Assembly: GCA_905397405.1 (NCBI GenBank) | Contig: CAJPVJ010000210.1 | Location: 1-32,027, forward strand | Length of the DNA: 32,027 nucleotides | Source of the DNA: Oppiella nova | Lineage: Eukaryota > Arthropoda > Arachnida > Sarcoptiformes > Oppiidae | Reading direction: 5' to 3' | Part shown: positions 1 to 10,229 of the stretch, piece by piece | Numbering within the stretch: the stretch's first letter is position 1 | Layout of the letters: every line of letters starts with the position of its first letter | Position numbers and translations under genes: made by a program | The notes under the pieces: generated by a model | Seen by the model: the letters and a program-made list of their open reading frames with translations, nothing else | What the model was told of the DNA's origin: nothing | Databases searched by the model: none

Positions 1-1
1 T

Positions 2-739
2 AATATGTGCGAAAACGATCAGATGGTTGTCATTAAGCACTCGGCCTTTGAAATCGATATCTTAAGGATGATATTGAGGTTTAATTTTGAAGACCAGTAT
101 TTTATTGTCAATGAGGTTAGTGATATACATACACGTATGTTAATTTTTTATGAGATTCAATTTACTTTTTACTTGTATCCAGAATAATAAGTCACATTTA
201 ATTCGGTTGAATCTATTTGAGAGTTTTCATAATCCACTCATGAATATCGGTTCCTATATTTATCACAAAAGGTTTTTGCAAAATATGGGACTTGATTGGG
301 ACTCCGATAAACTTATCATTGATTTGGTTAGTTATCTAATTTTTATGATAACATTATAAATCACACTTTACTAATTACAGTATTTTATGAATACAAATAG
401 CTAACAGCAATCATACTGTTTAATCCTAACCGTCCGGGCCTACAGAACCAGCACATTCTTAAGTAAGTTATCAATTAAAATGAAACATATTTGTTTAAAT
501 AGATTTTAACTGATCATTCATAATGTTTTAGGTATCAACAAAATATTTATATATATCTTCTACAGCGCTATTTTCATATGAAGTACCGATCGGAGTTACT
601 ATCGGAAGTAAAACTATCTAGATTAATAAATAATTTAAGAATTTTGAACATAATTAGCGGTAAAATATGCTGTAATTCAAAGGTAGTTGATATGAAATCT
701 TCGCCACTATTTCATGAAATTTGTGAACGAAATGAATAA
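2..739 (+). CDS. HR96-like nuclear receptor, copy 0 (3' part only, cut by window start)
   Basis: C-terminal half of an NR LBD. Exons seen: tail of exon 4 (2-115), exon 5 (183-326), exon 6 (401-462), exon 7 (532-739); all junctions are GT-AG and keep frame. Exon 4 tail reads MCENDQMVVIKHSAFEIDIL, the classical LBD signature (DQ...L/IK...E...LR). Exon 5 ends FLQNMGLDWDSDKLIIDL, exon 6 carries LTAIILFNPNRP, and exon 7 carries IYIYLLQRYFHMKYRSE and ends LFHEICERNE, fitting an AF-2 helix (two hydrophobics, x, E, two hydrophobics). The AATAAA at 735-740 overlaps the stop codon, so the 3' UTR may be very short. The DNA-binding domain lies outside the window. The HR96-type assignment rests on the complete neighbours. 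Confidence 0.85.
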
Positions 740-1104
740 AATGCTAATTTAAAATGTTAAAATGAAACTGTGAATTTTATTTATTTGTTATACAAATTGT
801 CAGCTATCCACACCTGTAGCTAATCATCTAATCATCTAATTGTTTAAACGTGTGTTAATTATGTTTACAAAATACCGGTACACATAAACCCAGAACTAAA
901 TGTTATTTTTATCTGTGATAAGATCATTAATACCATGGAAACTATGTTTATTTTCAACAAGAATATTATACCAGACCTTTGTAAATTCTTTACAACAAAT
1001 TAAGTAACTTATAATAGTATTAAGTAATAAAAGTAATTGTATCTACAGTATTTGTTAAGTTTATTTTTGATAGACCGTTTGTCTTAAAATATCAGTACTT
1101 GTAA
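740..1104. other. Intergenic spacer copy 0 / copy 1
   Basis: AT-rich sequence with no credible ORF. It contains one TACCGGTA palindrome (873-880) and a TACAGTAT (about 1046), both motifs that recur across the window. No CCAAGGTTA-type element is visible here, unlike upstream of copies 5-8, 10 and 11. Confidence 0.5.
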
Positions 1105-2835
1105 ATGGCATATAAAGCAAATAGGAATTGCCTTGTATGTGATGATGTAGCCAGTGGTGAGTTTGAATAAAAAATTACATTAAATACTCTATATTTATAA
1201 TCGGATGTATTGATGGTTAGGCTATCATTTCGGTGGTTTGAGTTGCAATTCATGTAAAGCATTCTTTAAGAGAAGTGCATTGATATACGGGGTATGAGAT
1301 GTACGATACCATAGACAATAAACTAATTTATTTATTTATTTCTACTAATTTAGACACAATTTAAATGTGATTTTGATGAAAAATGCCAAATTACTGTCGA
1401 AACTCGAGCTGAATGTAAGAAATGTCGTTTAGATAAATGTTTTGCCATAGGAATGAACACTGTATTTAAAAATATTGAGTTTAATGTTTGACAATATAAT
1501 CACTTATTAATTTGATGCTATGTTTTAGAGTAAGTTTTATACTACACAACAAAAAGAGATGAGAAACTCAATCGTCGAAGCGAATAGAAAAAGGAAACAA
1601 AATATGATTACATGTAATGAAGTGGTCGTTAATTCAACTACAAGTCTATCCTCAAGTCATTTAATGGATTCACTGAATACAATGGTTTTAAACATTGAAT
1701 ATGAAAAACAAGGCAATATTAACCATAATGTCAACACTGTATCAGTGCATACATACAAATCAATAGTTGGTATGCAAACTAACTTTATTAATGACCAAAG
1801 TATTGGCAAACAAACGGAAAACGTTTATAATCTCAAGAATAATGCAAAACTCGTTAACCATTTCGTATATAATGAAAAGTCCAGTCTCTCGGTCACACCA
1901 ATCTTGAGGCCAATCACCGATTATAGCAATCAGTTCAATGAATTAGAGGGCAATAAATTGAGTGAATTATTGAATGCCATGACTATTATGCAAATGCCAG
2001 CTATTTGTGAAAATTTATCACTTATTGATAGCTCTCATGAGGCGAAGAATATAATAATGGGTAGAATTGATGACAAAATACGAAAAATCATACAAATGTC
2101 CAAATGTTTGACACCATTTAATGATCTATGTGAAAATGATCAGTTAATACTCATTAAGTACTCATCCCTTGAAATCGATATCTTAAGAATGCTTTTGTGT
2201 TTCTATTATGAGGACAACTATTTTATTGTGACCGAGGTATTCAACACATTGAATTTAATTCATTTAATAATTATTATGATTGTTGTTGTTCATTTTCAAT
2301 AGAATAACACATCGCATATAATTAAACTGGATCTATTTCAAGGATTCTTTAAGCTAGTCAAAAATAAAGATTTTAAAACTCATATAAGTTATCATAAAAT
2401 GTTTTTCATGAATATGGGACTTGATTGGGATTCAGACAAACTTGTTATTGATCTGGTTGGAATTTCTATTTTAAGCGTTAATCTTGTTATGAATAATGAT
2501 TATTAATATTTGTAATATAGTTAACTGCAATAATTCTGTTTAATCCCGAGAGACCAGATTTGATTCATAGAGAAATGGTTAAGTATGTTATCAAATGTAG
2601 AAAAATTATTTTTAAAATATTCTTCATTTATAGGCACCAACAAAATATTTACATTCATTTACTTCAACGCTATTTACAAATGAAATATAAATCTGGATTA
2701 CTATCACAGGAGAAATATTTAAAATTTCAAAATAATATAAAATATTTAAATATATTAAATGAGAGAATCGCTCGCAATTCAAAGGCAATTGATTTGAAAT
2801 CACTGCCACTTTTTCATGAGATTTATGATCGATAA
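1105..2835 (+). CDS. HR96-like nuclear receptor, copy 1
   Basis: Predicted 451-residue NR, probably a ligand-regulated nuclear transcription factor. Exons: 1105-1156, 1221-1291, 1354-1461, 1529-2236, 2303-2455, 2521-2582, 2634-2835; total divisible by three, all GT-AG. There is almost no A/B domain before the DBD. Zinc finger 1 keeps all four Cys, but the usual CGD is CDD (CLVCDDVASGYHF). The P-box is NSCKA, where most neighbours have ESCKA or ESCKS. Zinc finger 2 has C-x5-C-x9-C-x2-C, then RLDKCFAIGMNT. The hinge is the longest of the array and Asn/Ser-rich. The LBD opens with the DYSNQFNELEG block, continues with MSKCLTPFNDLCENDQLILI, and ends LFHEIYDR, a plausible AF-2. The start is the only ATG fitting the phase-1 exon 1 of the siblings. 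Confidence 0.88.
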
Positions 2836-3574
2836 TCATTATTTGTATTACAGATTCATTTAATATTATATTTACATTTAATGTTACTTTATTGACTAAT
2901 TATTATTATTTTAACATTATTTTTACTATCAATTTATTTAATTATCAATCGAAATAGATATTACCATGTTCTGTTATCAATGATAAGTTATCATGATTCA
3001 TGAGTGTCTTTTTTAGTAAACATTTATGTAATTCATAAAAATAAATAACAATTTGAGTATAATATTTACCAATTAATTAAAGATATGCTAAAAATAAAAC
3101 AAATTAATAACCAGGTAAAAGTCATTGTAATTAAATATAGGCAAACTCTAATTAACAAAAATGATATTTGATTGTGGTGTACCGAGATTATGACCACTAA
3201 TCATGAGAGAACTTCATTAAATCTTAATTTAGATTTATTAAGTAATATAATAGTTGTTTTTAAAACTTAAATTTTGAAATTTTAAAGTAACTGAATTTAT
3301 ATCGACGGAAATGCCATGATGGTTTTTATTGAACGTGAATTTTTTAAGGTTATGTTTAAAATCATATTTCGATAGCAACTATGAATAAATTTTTAATTAA
3401 AATATATTTCCGTTCATGTAATACAAAATCAGTTTTAATAGAAAATTATTTTCCAATAAAACCTTATGTATAAACAAAAAGTATTTGAAAATACACTCTC
3501 ATTATAAGATTTATTTGTATTTAACAAGCAATTCTTACCAGATACTAAATGGTTGCTTGCTTAGCGTGATTACC
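2836..3574. repeat. 3' flank of copy 1; first part duplicated at 5869-6025
   Basis: About 160 bp directly after the stop (2836 to about 2995) is nearly identical to 5869-6025, downstream of the pseudo-exons. Together with exons 6-7 this forms a duplicated block of about 450 bp. The similarity stops near 2995. From there to 3574 is AT-rich DNA without gene evidence. A candidate polyadenylation signal AATAAA lies at 3040-3045. Confidence 0.7.
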
Positions 3575-3709
3575 ATGACTTTGGTGGTGATTATTGGACT
3601 ATTGGTCAATAGTGGACTTGTTGTGGACGCGGCACTGGTACCAAAAGCTAATGTGCCTGAGACAGAGTCGTGGGATTGCAGTGACCATGGAAAATGTCAC
3701 CATGATTGA
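3575..3709 (+). CDS. Possible small secreted peptide, 44 residues
   Basis: From ATG 3575 the frame encodes a hydrophobic leader (MTLVVIIGLLVNSGLVVDAA) that looks like a signal peptide, with possible cleavage around VDA/AA. A polar tail with two Cys follows, ending ESWDCSDHGKCHHD. GC content and codon choice are visibly richer than in the AT-rich flanks, and AATAAA follows at 3831-3836. I do not recognise a family. The reading frame is open upstream to about 3485 without an ATG, so an upstream exon cannot be excluded. It sits in the stretch present after copy 1 but missing from the duplicated copy near 6.1 kb. Confidence 0.45.
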   Translation: MTLVVIIGLLVNSGLVVDAALVPKANVPETESWDCSDHGKCHHD

Positions 3710-4042
3710 CAAATAACTGGCTGTCCACAACATTTTAAGTTTTAAATTTATTTCAAAATTAATTACAGAACTAGCAATTGTTTTTAAATAATACTATTAT
3801 AATATTCATAATAATAATTTTTATTTCTTAAATAAAATATAAATTTTATTGCATTTTTAATATTGATGTTTAATTATTTAATTTTCACAAAACCATAAAT
3901 CTCTGTGTTAAACTTAATATTATGTGGTTATAAATCTAACAACACCTTATTTATTAAATAAATGCTCAAGAGTAATTCAAATCTAACTATAATTCTGAAC
4001 ACAATTGAGTGCTCAAAAAATTGCCTAAATTGAGTCAACTAT
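3710..4042. other. Spacer and DHDH 3' flank
   Basis: AT-rich. It contains AATAAA for the small peptide gene (plus strand, 3831-3836) and a minus-strand AATAAA at 3950-3955, about 90 bp after the DHDH stop. The block 3925-3995 is nearly repeated at 6117-6192, just upstream of NR copy 2. Confidence 0.6.
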
Positions 4043-5242
4043 TTAGTGAGAGGGAGGGTCGACATCATAGACGACACCGATTTGTTTGCGGATAGAGTCC
4101 TGTACTTTGCTGATCGTAAGCGACGCGTCCCATGACATGACGGCGCTCTCCAGTTGACCCGATTTGAGACATTTTCGGACCTCATTGGCCTGAAAGCACA
4201 GACCTGTAGTGCCGTAGACCAGGGGTATAATTGGGTCCGGGTGCTTGAACTCATACAACTTATCATTCACATAGACTTTCTGTGTCGCTGAAAAGCTCGC
4301 ACCTAACTGTATGGGGGGACAGGTATGCACTTAAATATATCGATATTGACTGATTGCGTAATATACCTTGATGATGCCTTTAGTGCCCACAATTGTGGCC
4401 TCATTGTCCAGATTTAGCAATGAGTGGCAGGAAATGGATGCCGTTTTCTGGTCCTTATACTGAAGGGAAGCGGCGAAGTCATAGTCGACGCCATTCTCGT
4501 TGAGGTGTCCGACGGCCACCACCTTCTCCGGGGTCTCGCCATTGAAGGCCTGCTCCACGATATTGATGGCATAGACGCCCAGATCGAGGACAGTGCCGCC
4601 ACCCAACTCCTTACTGGCCACTCGGGCCACGTCGGCGATGTTGAAGCCCAAGTTGGCCGTAACGTGCAGTACATCCCCAATGACCCCCTGCTTGAGCTGA
4701 TCCATAATGAACTCATAGGAGGGCAGGAATCGAGACAAGAGCGCCTCCATTACGAACAACTTCTTAGACTTAGCCAATGCGAATAACTCCTCGTTTTCTG
4801 GACAGGGATGCAAACGTTTGTATCAAAACTAATGTTGCTTTTCATTTGCGAAGTAATGTTTTGTTGATTACGTTTAGTATTGATATCGAGCGGCTTCTCC
4901 ATGAGTATGTGTTTCCCATTTTGTAGCATCAGTTTGGCTGCGGACAGGTGTTGCGAGTTAACGGTCCCGATGTAGACCACCTCCACGTCCTTGTCTTTGG
5001 CCAACTCCTCATAAGATCCATAAGCCTTCGGTATATTAAATAGATTAGCAAAATCCTGGGCTGACTTCAGCTCCCGGGCCCCCACAGCCACGAACTGTTG
5101 GTTTATTTAATTATTATTAAGTTATAGCTTTGTTAGTTATTTTAGGTGTTACCTCGTGGTCAGTAGTTTTCATACTCAACACAGAGACGACAAAGTCGTG
5201 ACATATTTTGCCGGCGCTATAAATACCCCATTTAGTGGCCAT
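4043..5242 (-). CDS. DHDH: trans-1,2-dihydrobenzene-1,2-diol dehydrogenase (dimeric dihydrodiol dehydrogenase)
   Basis: Complete 335-residue enzyme of the Gfo/Idh/MocA oxidoreductase family; mammalian DHDH is 334 residues. Exons in transcription order: 5242-5153, 5094-4872, 4797-4367, 4306-4043; three short introns of about 58-74 bp, GT-AG, total 1008 nt. The N-terminus MATKWGIYSAGKI is the Rossmann nucleotide-binding turn. EKP places Lys at residue 97, and LDLGVY places Tyr at residue 180, the numbering of the catalytic Lys97 and Tyr180 described for mammalian DHDH. The family motif GTKGIIK is present. It oxidises trans-dihydrodiols of aromatic hydrocarbons and some sugars with NADP+, a cytosolic detoxification and sugar role. 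It is transcribed against the surrounding receptors and its GC content is clearly higher. Junctions were chosen by frame and by alignment to remembered DHDH structure. Confidence 0.93.
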
Positions 5243-5576
5243 TATTAACTGAATTTATTTATTATAGTGATTGACACTGTCATATACTTATTAAAATTAA
5301 CTTTTTATAACTAATTTAGTTTGTGAGTGCTTTTCAACAATATTGCGATGAGTTTATATACTCGACAAAAAACTAATCTTAAAATTAAAATTATTAAACA
5401 ATTGATTATATCAAATATTTATATATCAAAGTTGTTGTATGCTTTTGTAATCAATGTATTTTTATTGATCAGTACTTTCCTATGAACTCATTAATTGTCT
5501 GTTAGAGTATAGATACAAGGTGATAATTAAATTAGAGTGCATTTGACTATATATTTTAATAAAAATATTATTCATT
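5243..5576. other. DHDH upstream region
   Basis: AT-rich sequence between the DHDH start and the duplicated NR fragment. It should hold the DHDH promoter. No conserved array element and no NR exon were recognised. Confidence 0.5.
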
Positions 5577-5868
5577 TTTTCTATTTAATCCCGATAGTCC
5601 AGATTTGATTCATAGAGAAATGTTATCAAATGTACAAATTATTTCAAAAATATTCTTTAATTATAGACGCCAACAAAATATTTACATTCATTTACTTCAA
5701 CGCTACTTACAAATGAAATACAAATCTGGATTTCTATCACATGATAAATATTTATAATTTAAAAATAATATAATATATTTAAATATATTAAATGAGAGAA
5801 TCGCTCGCAATTCAAAGGCAATTGATTTGAAATCACTGTCACATTTTCATGAGATTTATGATCGATAA
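5577..5868 (+). pseudogene. Truncated NR pseudogene: duplicated exons 6-7 of copy 1
   Basis: Very close copy of the end of copy 1. The exon 6 part starts at the TTTAATCCCGA motif. Relative to copy 1, about 10 bp containing the end of exon 6 and its GT donor are missing after AGAAATG. The exon 7 part begins near 5668 and carries IYIHLLQRYLQMKYKSG, then an in-frame TAA near 5754. The original stop TAA is still at 5866-5868. There is no DBD or exon 4 nearby, and DHDH occupies the expected upstream space. It is a non-functional segmental duplicate, fairly recent judging from the similarity including flanks. Confidence 0.88.
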
Positions 5869-6246
5869 TCATTATTTGTATTACAAATTCATTTAAAATT
5901 ATATTTACATTTAATGTTACTTTATTGAATAATTATTATTATTTAATATTATTTTTATTATCAAATCATTTAATTATCCATCGAAACAGATATTACCATG
6001 TTCTGTTATTTATGATAACTTATCGTACCATTGTAGATAAAGTTTTTATCAAACATTTTAATGACATTTTACTACAAGTGTTATGACATCTCTATATTAA
6101 AATTATTATTATTATTTGGTTATATATCTAACAACACCTTATTTATTAAATAGATTTGGCTCACGAGTAACTCAAATCTAACTATAATTTTCTAAATGTA
6201 TTATAATAAAATTACAAGTATTAATAGAGTGTTAAAGTAACTAGAA
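5869..6246. repeat. Duplicated flank upstream of copy 2
   Basis: 5869 to about 6025 repeats the 3' flank of copy 1 (2836 to about 2995). 6117-6192 repeats the DHDH 3' flank (3925-3995, including its TTATTTATTAAAT stretch). Between these blocks the left copy has about 930 bp and this copy about 90 bp. Copy 2 starts 55 bp after the second block. Confidence 0.75.
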
Positions 6247-8007
6247 ATGGATAAAAATTGCATGATTTGTGGTGACAAAGCCAGTGGTGATTACGTAACC
6301 AATAATAATTTAATACAAATAATTAATAATAATTATTATTATTATGATTAGGTAATCATTTTGATGTCTTAAGCTGTGAATCGTGTAAATCATTCTTCAG
6401 GAGAAATGCAATCGTTAATAATGTATACAATAAAAACTAACCTTGTTAATAAAATGAATAATTGCAATTCTAAAACATAGGATAAATATCGGTGCTATTT
6501 GGGAGGTAACTGTCCCATTGATGTGAACACCAGAATTATATGTAAAAAGTGTCGTTTGGATAAGTGCTTAGCGATGGGAATGAAAACTGTATGAAAATTG
6601 TAAAACTTATACAATTTATATTTTAAAAATGATTTATTGAATTTGCATTTTATTTGTTAGAGCCTATTTTACTCTGATGATCACAAACGTATACTTAAAA
6701 TGTCTATTGAAAGTAATAGACAACGAGAGCAAAGTGCTCTGTCTATAAATACCGGGATAGTTGTATCTAGTACATATTTTCCATCGCAAACAAATGATTC
6801 AATAGATTCATTTGGAAACTGTATCGACAATAATTGTATGGATTTCGGTAATACTACAAGCGATACTACTCAATACTGTATTAACAACAACAACAGCGAT
6901 TCAAATGACCAAGTACCAAGTTTAGAAAGGTCTGCACAGTTTATTACAGAATCTACTCATTCAATAGAGTACGAGCAATCAAGTACCCCGATCATGAGAC
7001 CTATTAGTGATTATAGCAATCAATTCAATGAATTAGAGGGCAATCGGTTGAGTGAACTGTTGAATGCCATCAATATTATAAAAGTCCCGACAATTAATAG
7101 GCATAGAAATGACAATTATTTGGTTATTAACAACTCATACGAAGCATTAAATATATTAATTGCCAGAATAGACAACAGTATTCAAAATATTGTCAAAGTA
7201 TCCCAAAGTCTGAACGGATTTAATAGTTTGCGTGAACATGATAAATTGGTCTTGCTTAAATATTCATCCATAGAAATTGATATACTGAGACTCGTTTTAA
7301 ACTTTGATTTCGAAACGCAATATTACTCTATAACTGATGTAATATTTTTTATAAACCATAATTTATAAACTAATTATTGCTATATTAATGGTCATGAATT
7401 TATTATACAGAATAATGGATCGTATAAAATAGGATTGGACTTGTTTAAGTCTCCAGTATTCCCAGGATTATTACCACTATTACCAGGATACATTGCTAAT
7501 GGTGGTTCATATGTGCACCACAAAGAGTTTTTGGAAAATATAGGACTCGATTGGGAATCCGATCCTCTCATCATTGACCTGGTTAATCAAATTTTATTTT
7601 ATTTAAATGGATAAAATGTTTATAATAAATGTATTTTTTATATGAAGTTGTCAGCAATTATTCTGTTTAATCCGAATCATCCAAATCTGTCACAAAAAGT
7701 AGTCGTTAAGTGTGTAATTATTGTTTAACCTTGTTCCAATATATCTGAAATTCAGATTCTGAAAATAAAACTTTTGACAAAACCTTTTTGTTTTAGGTAT
7801 CAACAGAATATTTACATATATTTACTGAAACGCTATTTACAAATGAAATATCGATCGGATTTATTATCAAACTCTAAATTAATCCGGTTAATAAATGATA
7901 CAAAAATGTTAAATTTAATTAGATGTAAGATTATAACGAATTCTAAGTTTGTTAATCCAATTTCATTTTCACATTTTTATGAAATTTGTATTTCAAGCAA
8001 CGTGTAA
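6247..8007 (+). CDS. HR96-like nuclear receptor, copy 2
   Basis: Predicted 446 residues. Exons 6247-6286, 6352-6422, 6481-6588, 6661-7338, 7411-7581, 7648-7709, 7797-8007; all GT-AG, in frame. DBD: CMICGDKASG then NHF (siblings have YHF), P-box ESCKS, second finger CYLGGNC and CKKCRLDKCLAMGMKT. Exon 4 has a long Asn/Ser hinge, then DYSNQFNELEGNRLSELL and LREHDKLVLLKYSSIEIDIL. DK replaces the usual DQ of the LBD signature. Exon 5 (57 codons) is the longest in the array, with a Pro/Leu-rich insert before NIGLDWESD. The C-terminus is HFYEICISSNV, which lacks the PLF-x-E spacing of the other copies, so AF-2 may be weak. AATAAA is at 8016-8021. Confidence 0.9.
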
Positions 8008-8298
8008 TTGTATTTAATAAAGTATCCAAAAAAATAAAATAAAATACTAAAGTACTTAAAAGTTAAAGGCTATAATTATTTAATTTATTGTATGATATAA
8101 GTATTAATTTATCAGATTATTTTGTCAGATTAGTATAAATGGAGAACATTTATTTTGTAAATAACATTGTATGCACTTTTGAGAATTTAGCCATTTTGAT
8201 GCTAAATAAATAAATGCAGTTTTTAACTTTTTAATTTATTAATAAAATTTTCTTATTATTATTGTAAATTATTAAATCTGTATACAGTATTAACAAAA

Positions 8299-9912
8299 AT
8301 GTCTAGTGAGACTGGTGAGAATTTGTGCCTTATTTGTGGGGATGTTGCTAACGGTGAGTCATTTAAATATGGATAGTATTAAAAATCAGCTAAAATATAA
8401 TATTACAAACTATGAACTTAATTTAAAACAGGCTATCATTTTAAAGCAATAAGTTGTGAATCGTGTAAATCGTTTTTCCGAAGGAATGCATTGAGAAATG
8501 CCGTAAATATTAAGTCAGTTAATATACACTGTATTAGATTTTGAGCATTTACATTTAGGATTCATTCAATTGCTATTTGGGAGGTAATTGTTCAATAAAT
8601 GTCGAAACCAGAAAGTGGTGTAAAAAGTGTCGTTTGGATAAATGTTTGGCCGTCGGAATGAAAACGGTAGGTGAAATTTTATTCACAAATTTTAATTAAG
8701 TTTTAATTTACAGTCATACTATATAATAATTAGTTTTTTACATTTAACTAGAAACTAATATTTACTGACAAACAAAATGAAGTCCGGAAACGGATTGTCG
8801 AGGAAAACCGAGAGAACAAACGGAAGGTTATGGACAAGAGTAGAGACGACTCTGTGCTCAACTCGACTACCAGTCCACCACCAGATGTATTGAATATGGA
8901 GATAAATATTTCACCGGAATTGTCAGACAGTACTAGTCTGTTTATTGACAGTAATGAATTGATTTCAAATGAAATTATACCAATCGTGAGGCCGATCACC
9001 GATCATAGGAATCAGTTCAATGAATTGGAAAGTAATAGATTGAGTGAACTATTGGGTGCCCTAAAGGTGTATCACATTCCCGTTACCATCACTGACCACA
9101 TTGTTGTTGATAAATTAGAAAACACATTTCCAATCTTAACACAGATAAATGAAAAACAAATAAAAACCTTGGTCAATGTGTCCAAATGTTTGCATGGATT
9201 CAATAGCCTCTGCGAAAGCGATCAAATAATTTTGATTAAATATTCTGCACTCGAGATCGAAGTCTTGCGAATGGTTTTATGTTTTAATTTTGACCACAAA
9301 TATTGGACTGTAATTAATGTATGTTGCGATTTATGATATAATATATTTATGATATAACAACTACTTATTTTTATACAGAATGAAAAATCGTATCAAATAA
9401 ACCTAAAGCTGTTTAAAGAGTTTTCAATTGTTTCAAAGTGCAAATCCACTGATCAGTATTTATACCATAAGAAGTTTTTGCAGAATATGGGACTCGATTA
9501 CGATTCTGACACCATTATCATTGAATTGGTATATTTGACATTATTTTTAAATACTTATTAATTTAAACTTTTTACAGTTAACAGCTATTGTACTCTTTAA
9601 CCCAAACCGACCAAATCTAATACATAAACAAATGATTAAGTGAGTGATTAAATGCAATAAACTATTCGTTTAATTTTAACTATTAATGTTTGTTATAACT
9701 ATAGATATCAACAGAATATATACATACATTTACTTAAACGTTTTTTGCAAATGAAAATGAATGCCAAATTGTTGTCAATGGAAAGACTTATACGACTATT
9801 AAATAATGTGAACATTTTGAATATTCTGATTGATAACTTTGTCCAGAATATTCTGACCCCAGAAAGTCTCAGTTCAGTACCACTTTTGAAGGAAATATGT
9901 GACAGAAATTAA
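8299..9912 (+). CDS. HR96-like nuclear receptor, copy 3
   Basis: Predicted 406 residues. Exons 8299-8353, 8432-8502, 8559-8666, 8752-9318, 9379-9528, 9578-9639, 9705-9912. DBD: CLICGDVANGYHF, P-box ESCKS, CYLGGNC, CKKCRLDKCLAVGMKT. A basic C-terminal extension (VRKRIVEENRENKRK) follows. This copy has the most diverged LBD start block: DHRNQFNELESNRLSELL. Signature LCESDQIILIKYSALEIEVL. Exon 5 has GLDYDSD where most have GLDWDSD. The C-terminus PLLKEICDRN is a clean AF-2. The short hinge contains TTSPPPD. AATAAA is at 9927-9932. Its spacing from copy 2 (291 bp) is among the smallest in the array. Confidence 0.9.
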
Positions 9913-10229
9913 TACAATTTAAAGTTAATAAAATACCTTTAATAAAACATGTTTCGCTATTTAAATATCATGCTTAATTGGTAATGTTTGATATTTTTAA
10001 TATTAGCAAATAGTTATTCAAAATTATTTATACCCAAATGGTGTGGAGTATAAATCATAGATAGCACACATATTCTTAATACTGATTCTTATCACAAACA
10101 ATTAAGTATTTTAATAGTAAACACTACAGTACTGTTGCACATGGTGACATAAGTTTCACAGTATTTTATAAATAAATTAAGCTATTATAAAATTAATACA
10201 ATTTAATTTAATAAATCTAAAAATCAGAA
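9913..10229. other. Intergenic spacer copy 3 / copy 4
   Basis: AT-rich, holding the AATAAA signals of copy 3 (9927-9932 and one about 14 bp further). No ORF and no CCAAGGTTA-type element. Confidence 0.5.

Noticed and set aside
2624-2839. Minus-strand frame over exon 7 of copy 1
   Set aside because: Shadow of the conserved LBD exon.
4424-4786. Plus-strand open frame of 120 codons opposite DHDH
   Set aside because: It lies antisense to exon 3 of a clearly conserved enzyme, whose GC-rich codons keep the opposite strand open. No domain or start context.
7392-7574. Minus-strand frame over exon 5 of copy 2
   Set aside because: Shadow of the plus-strand exon; no independent evidence.
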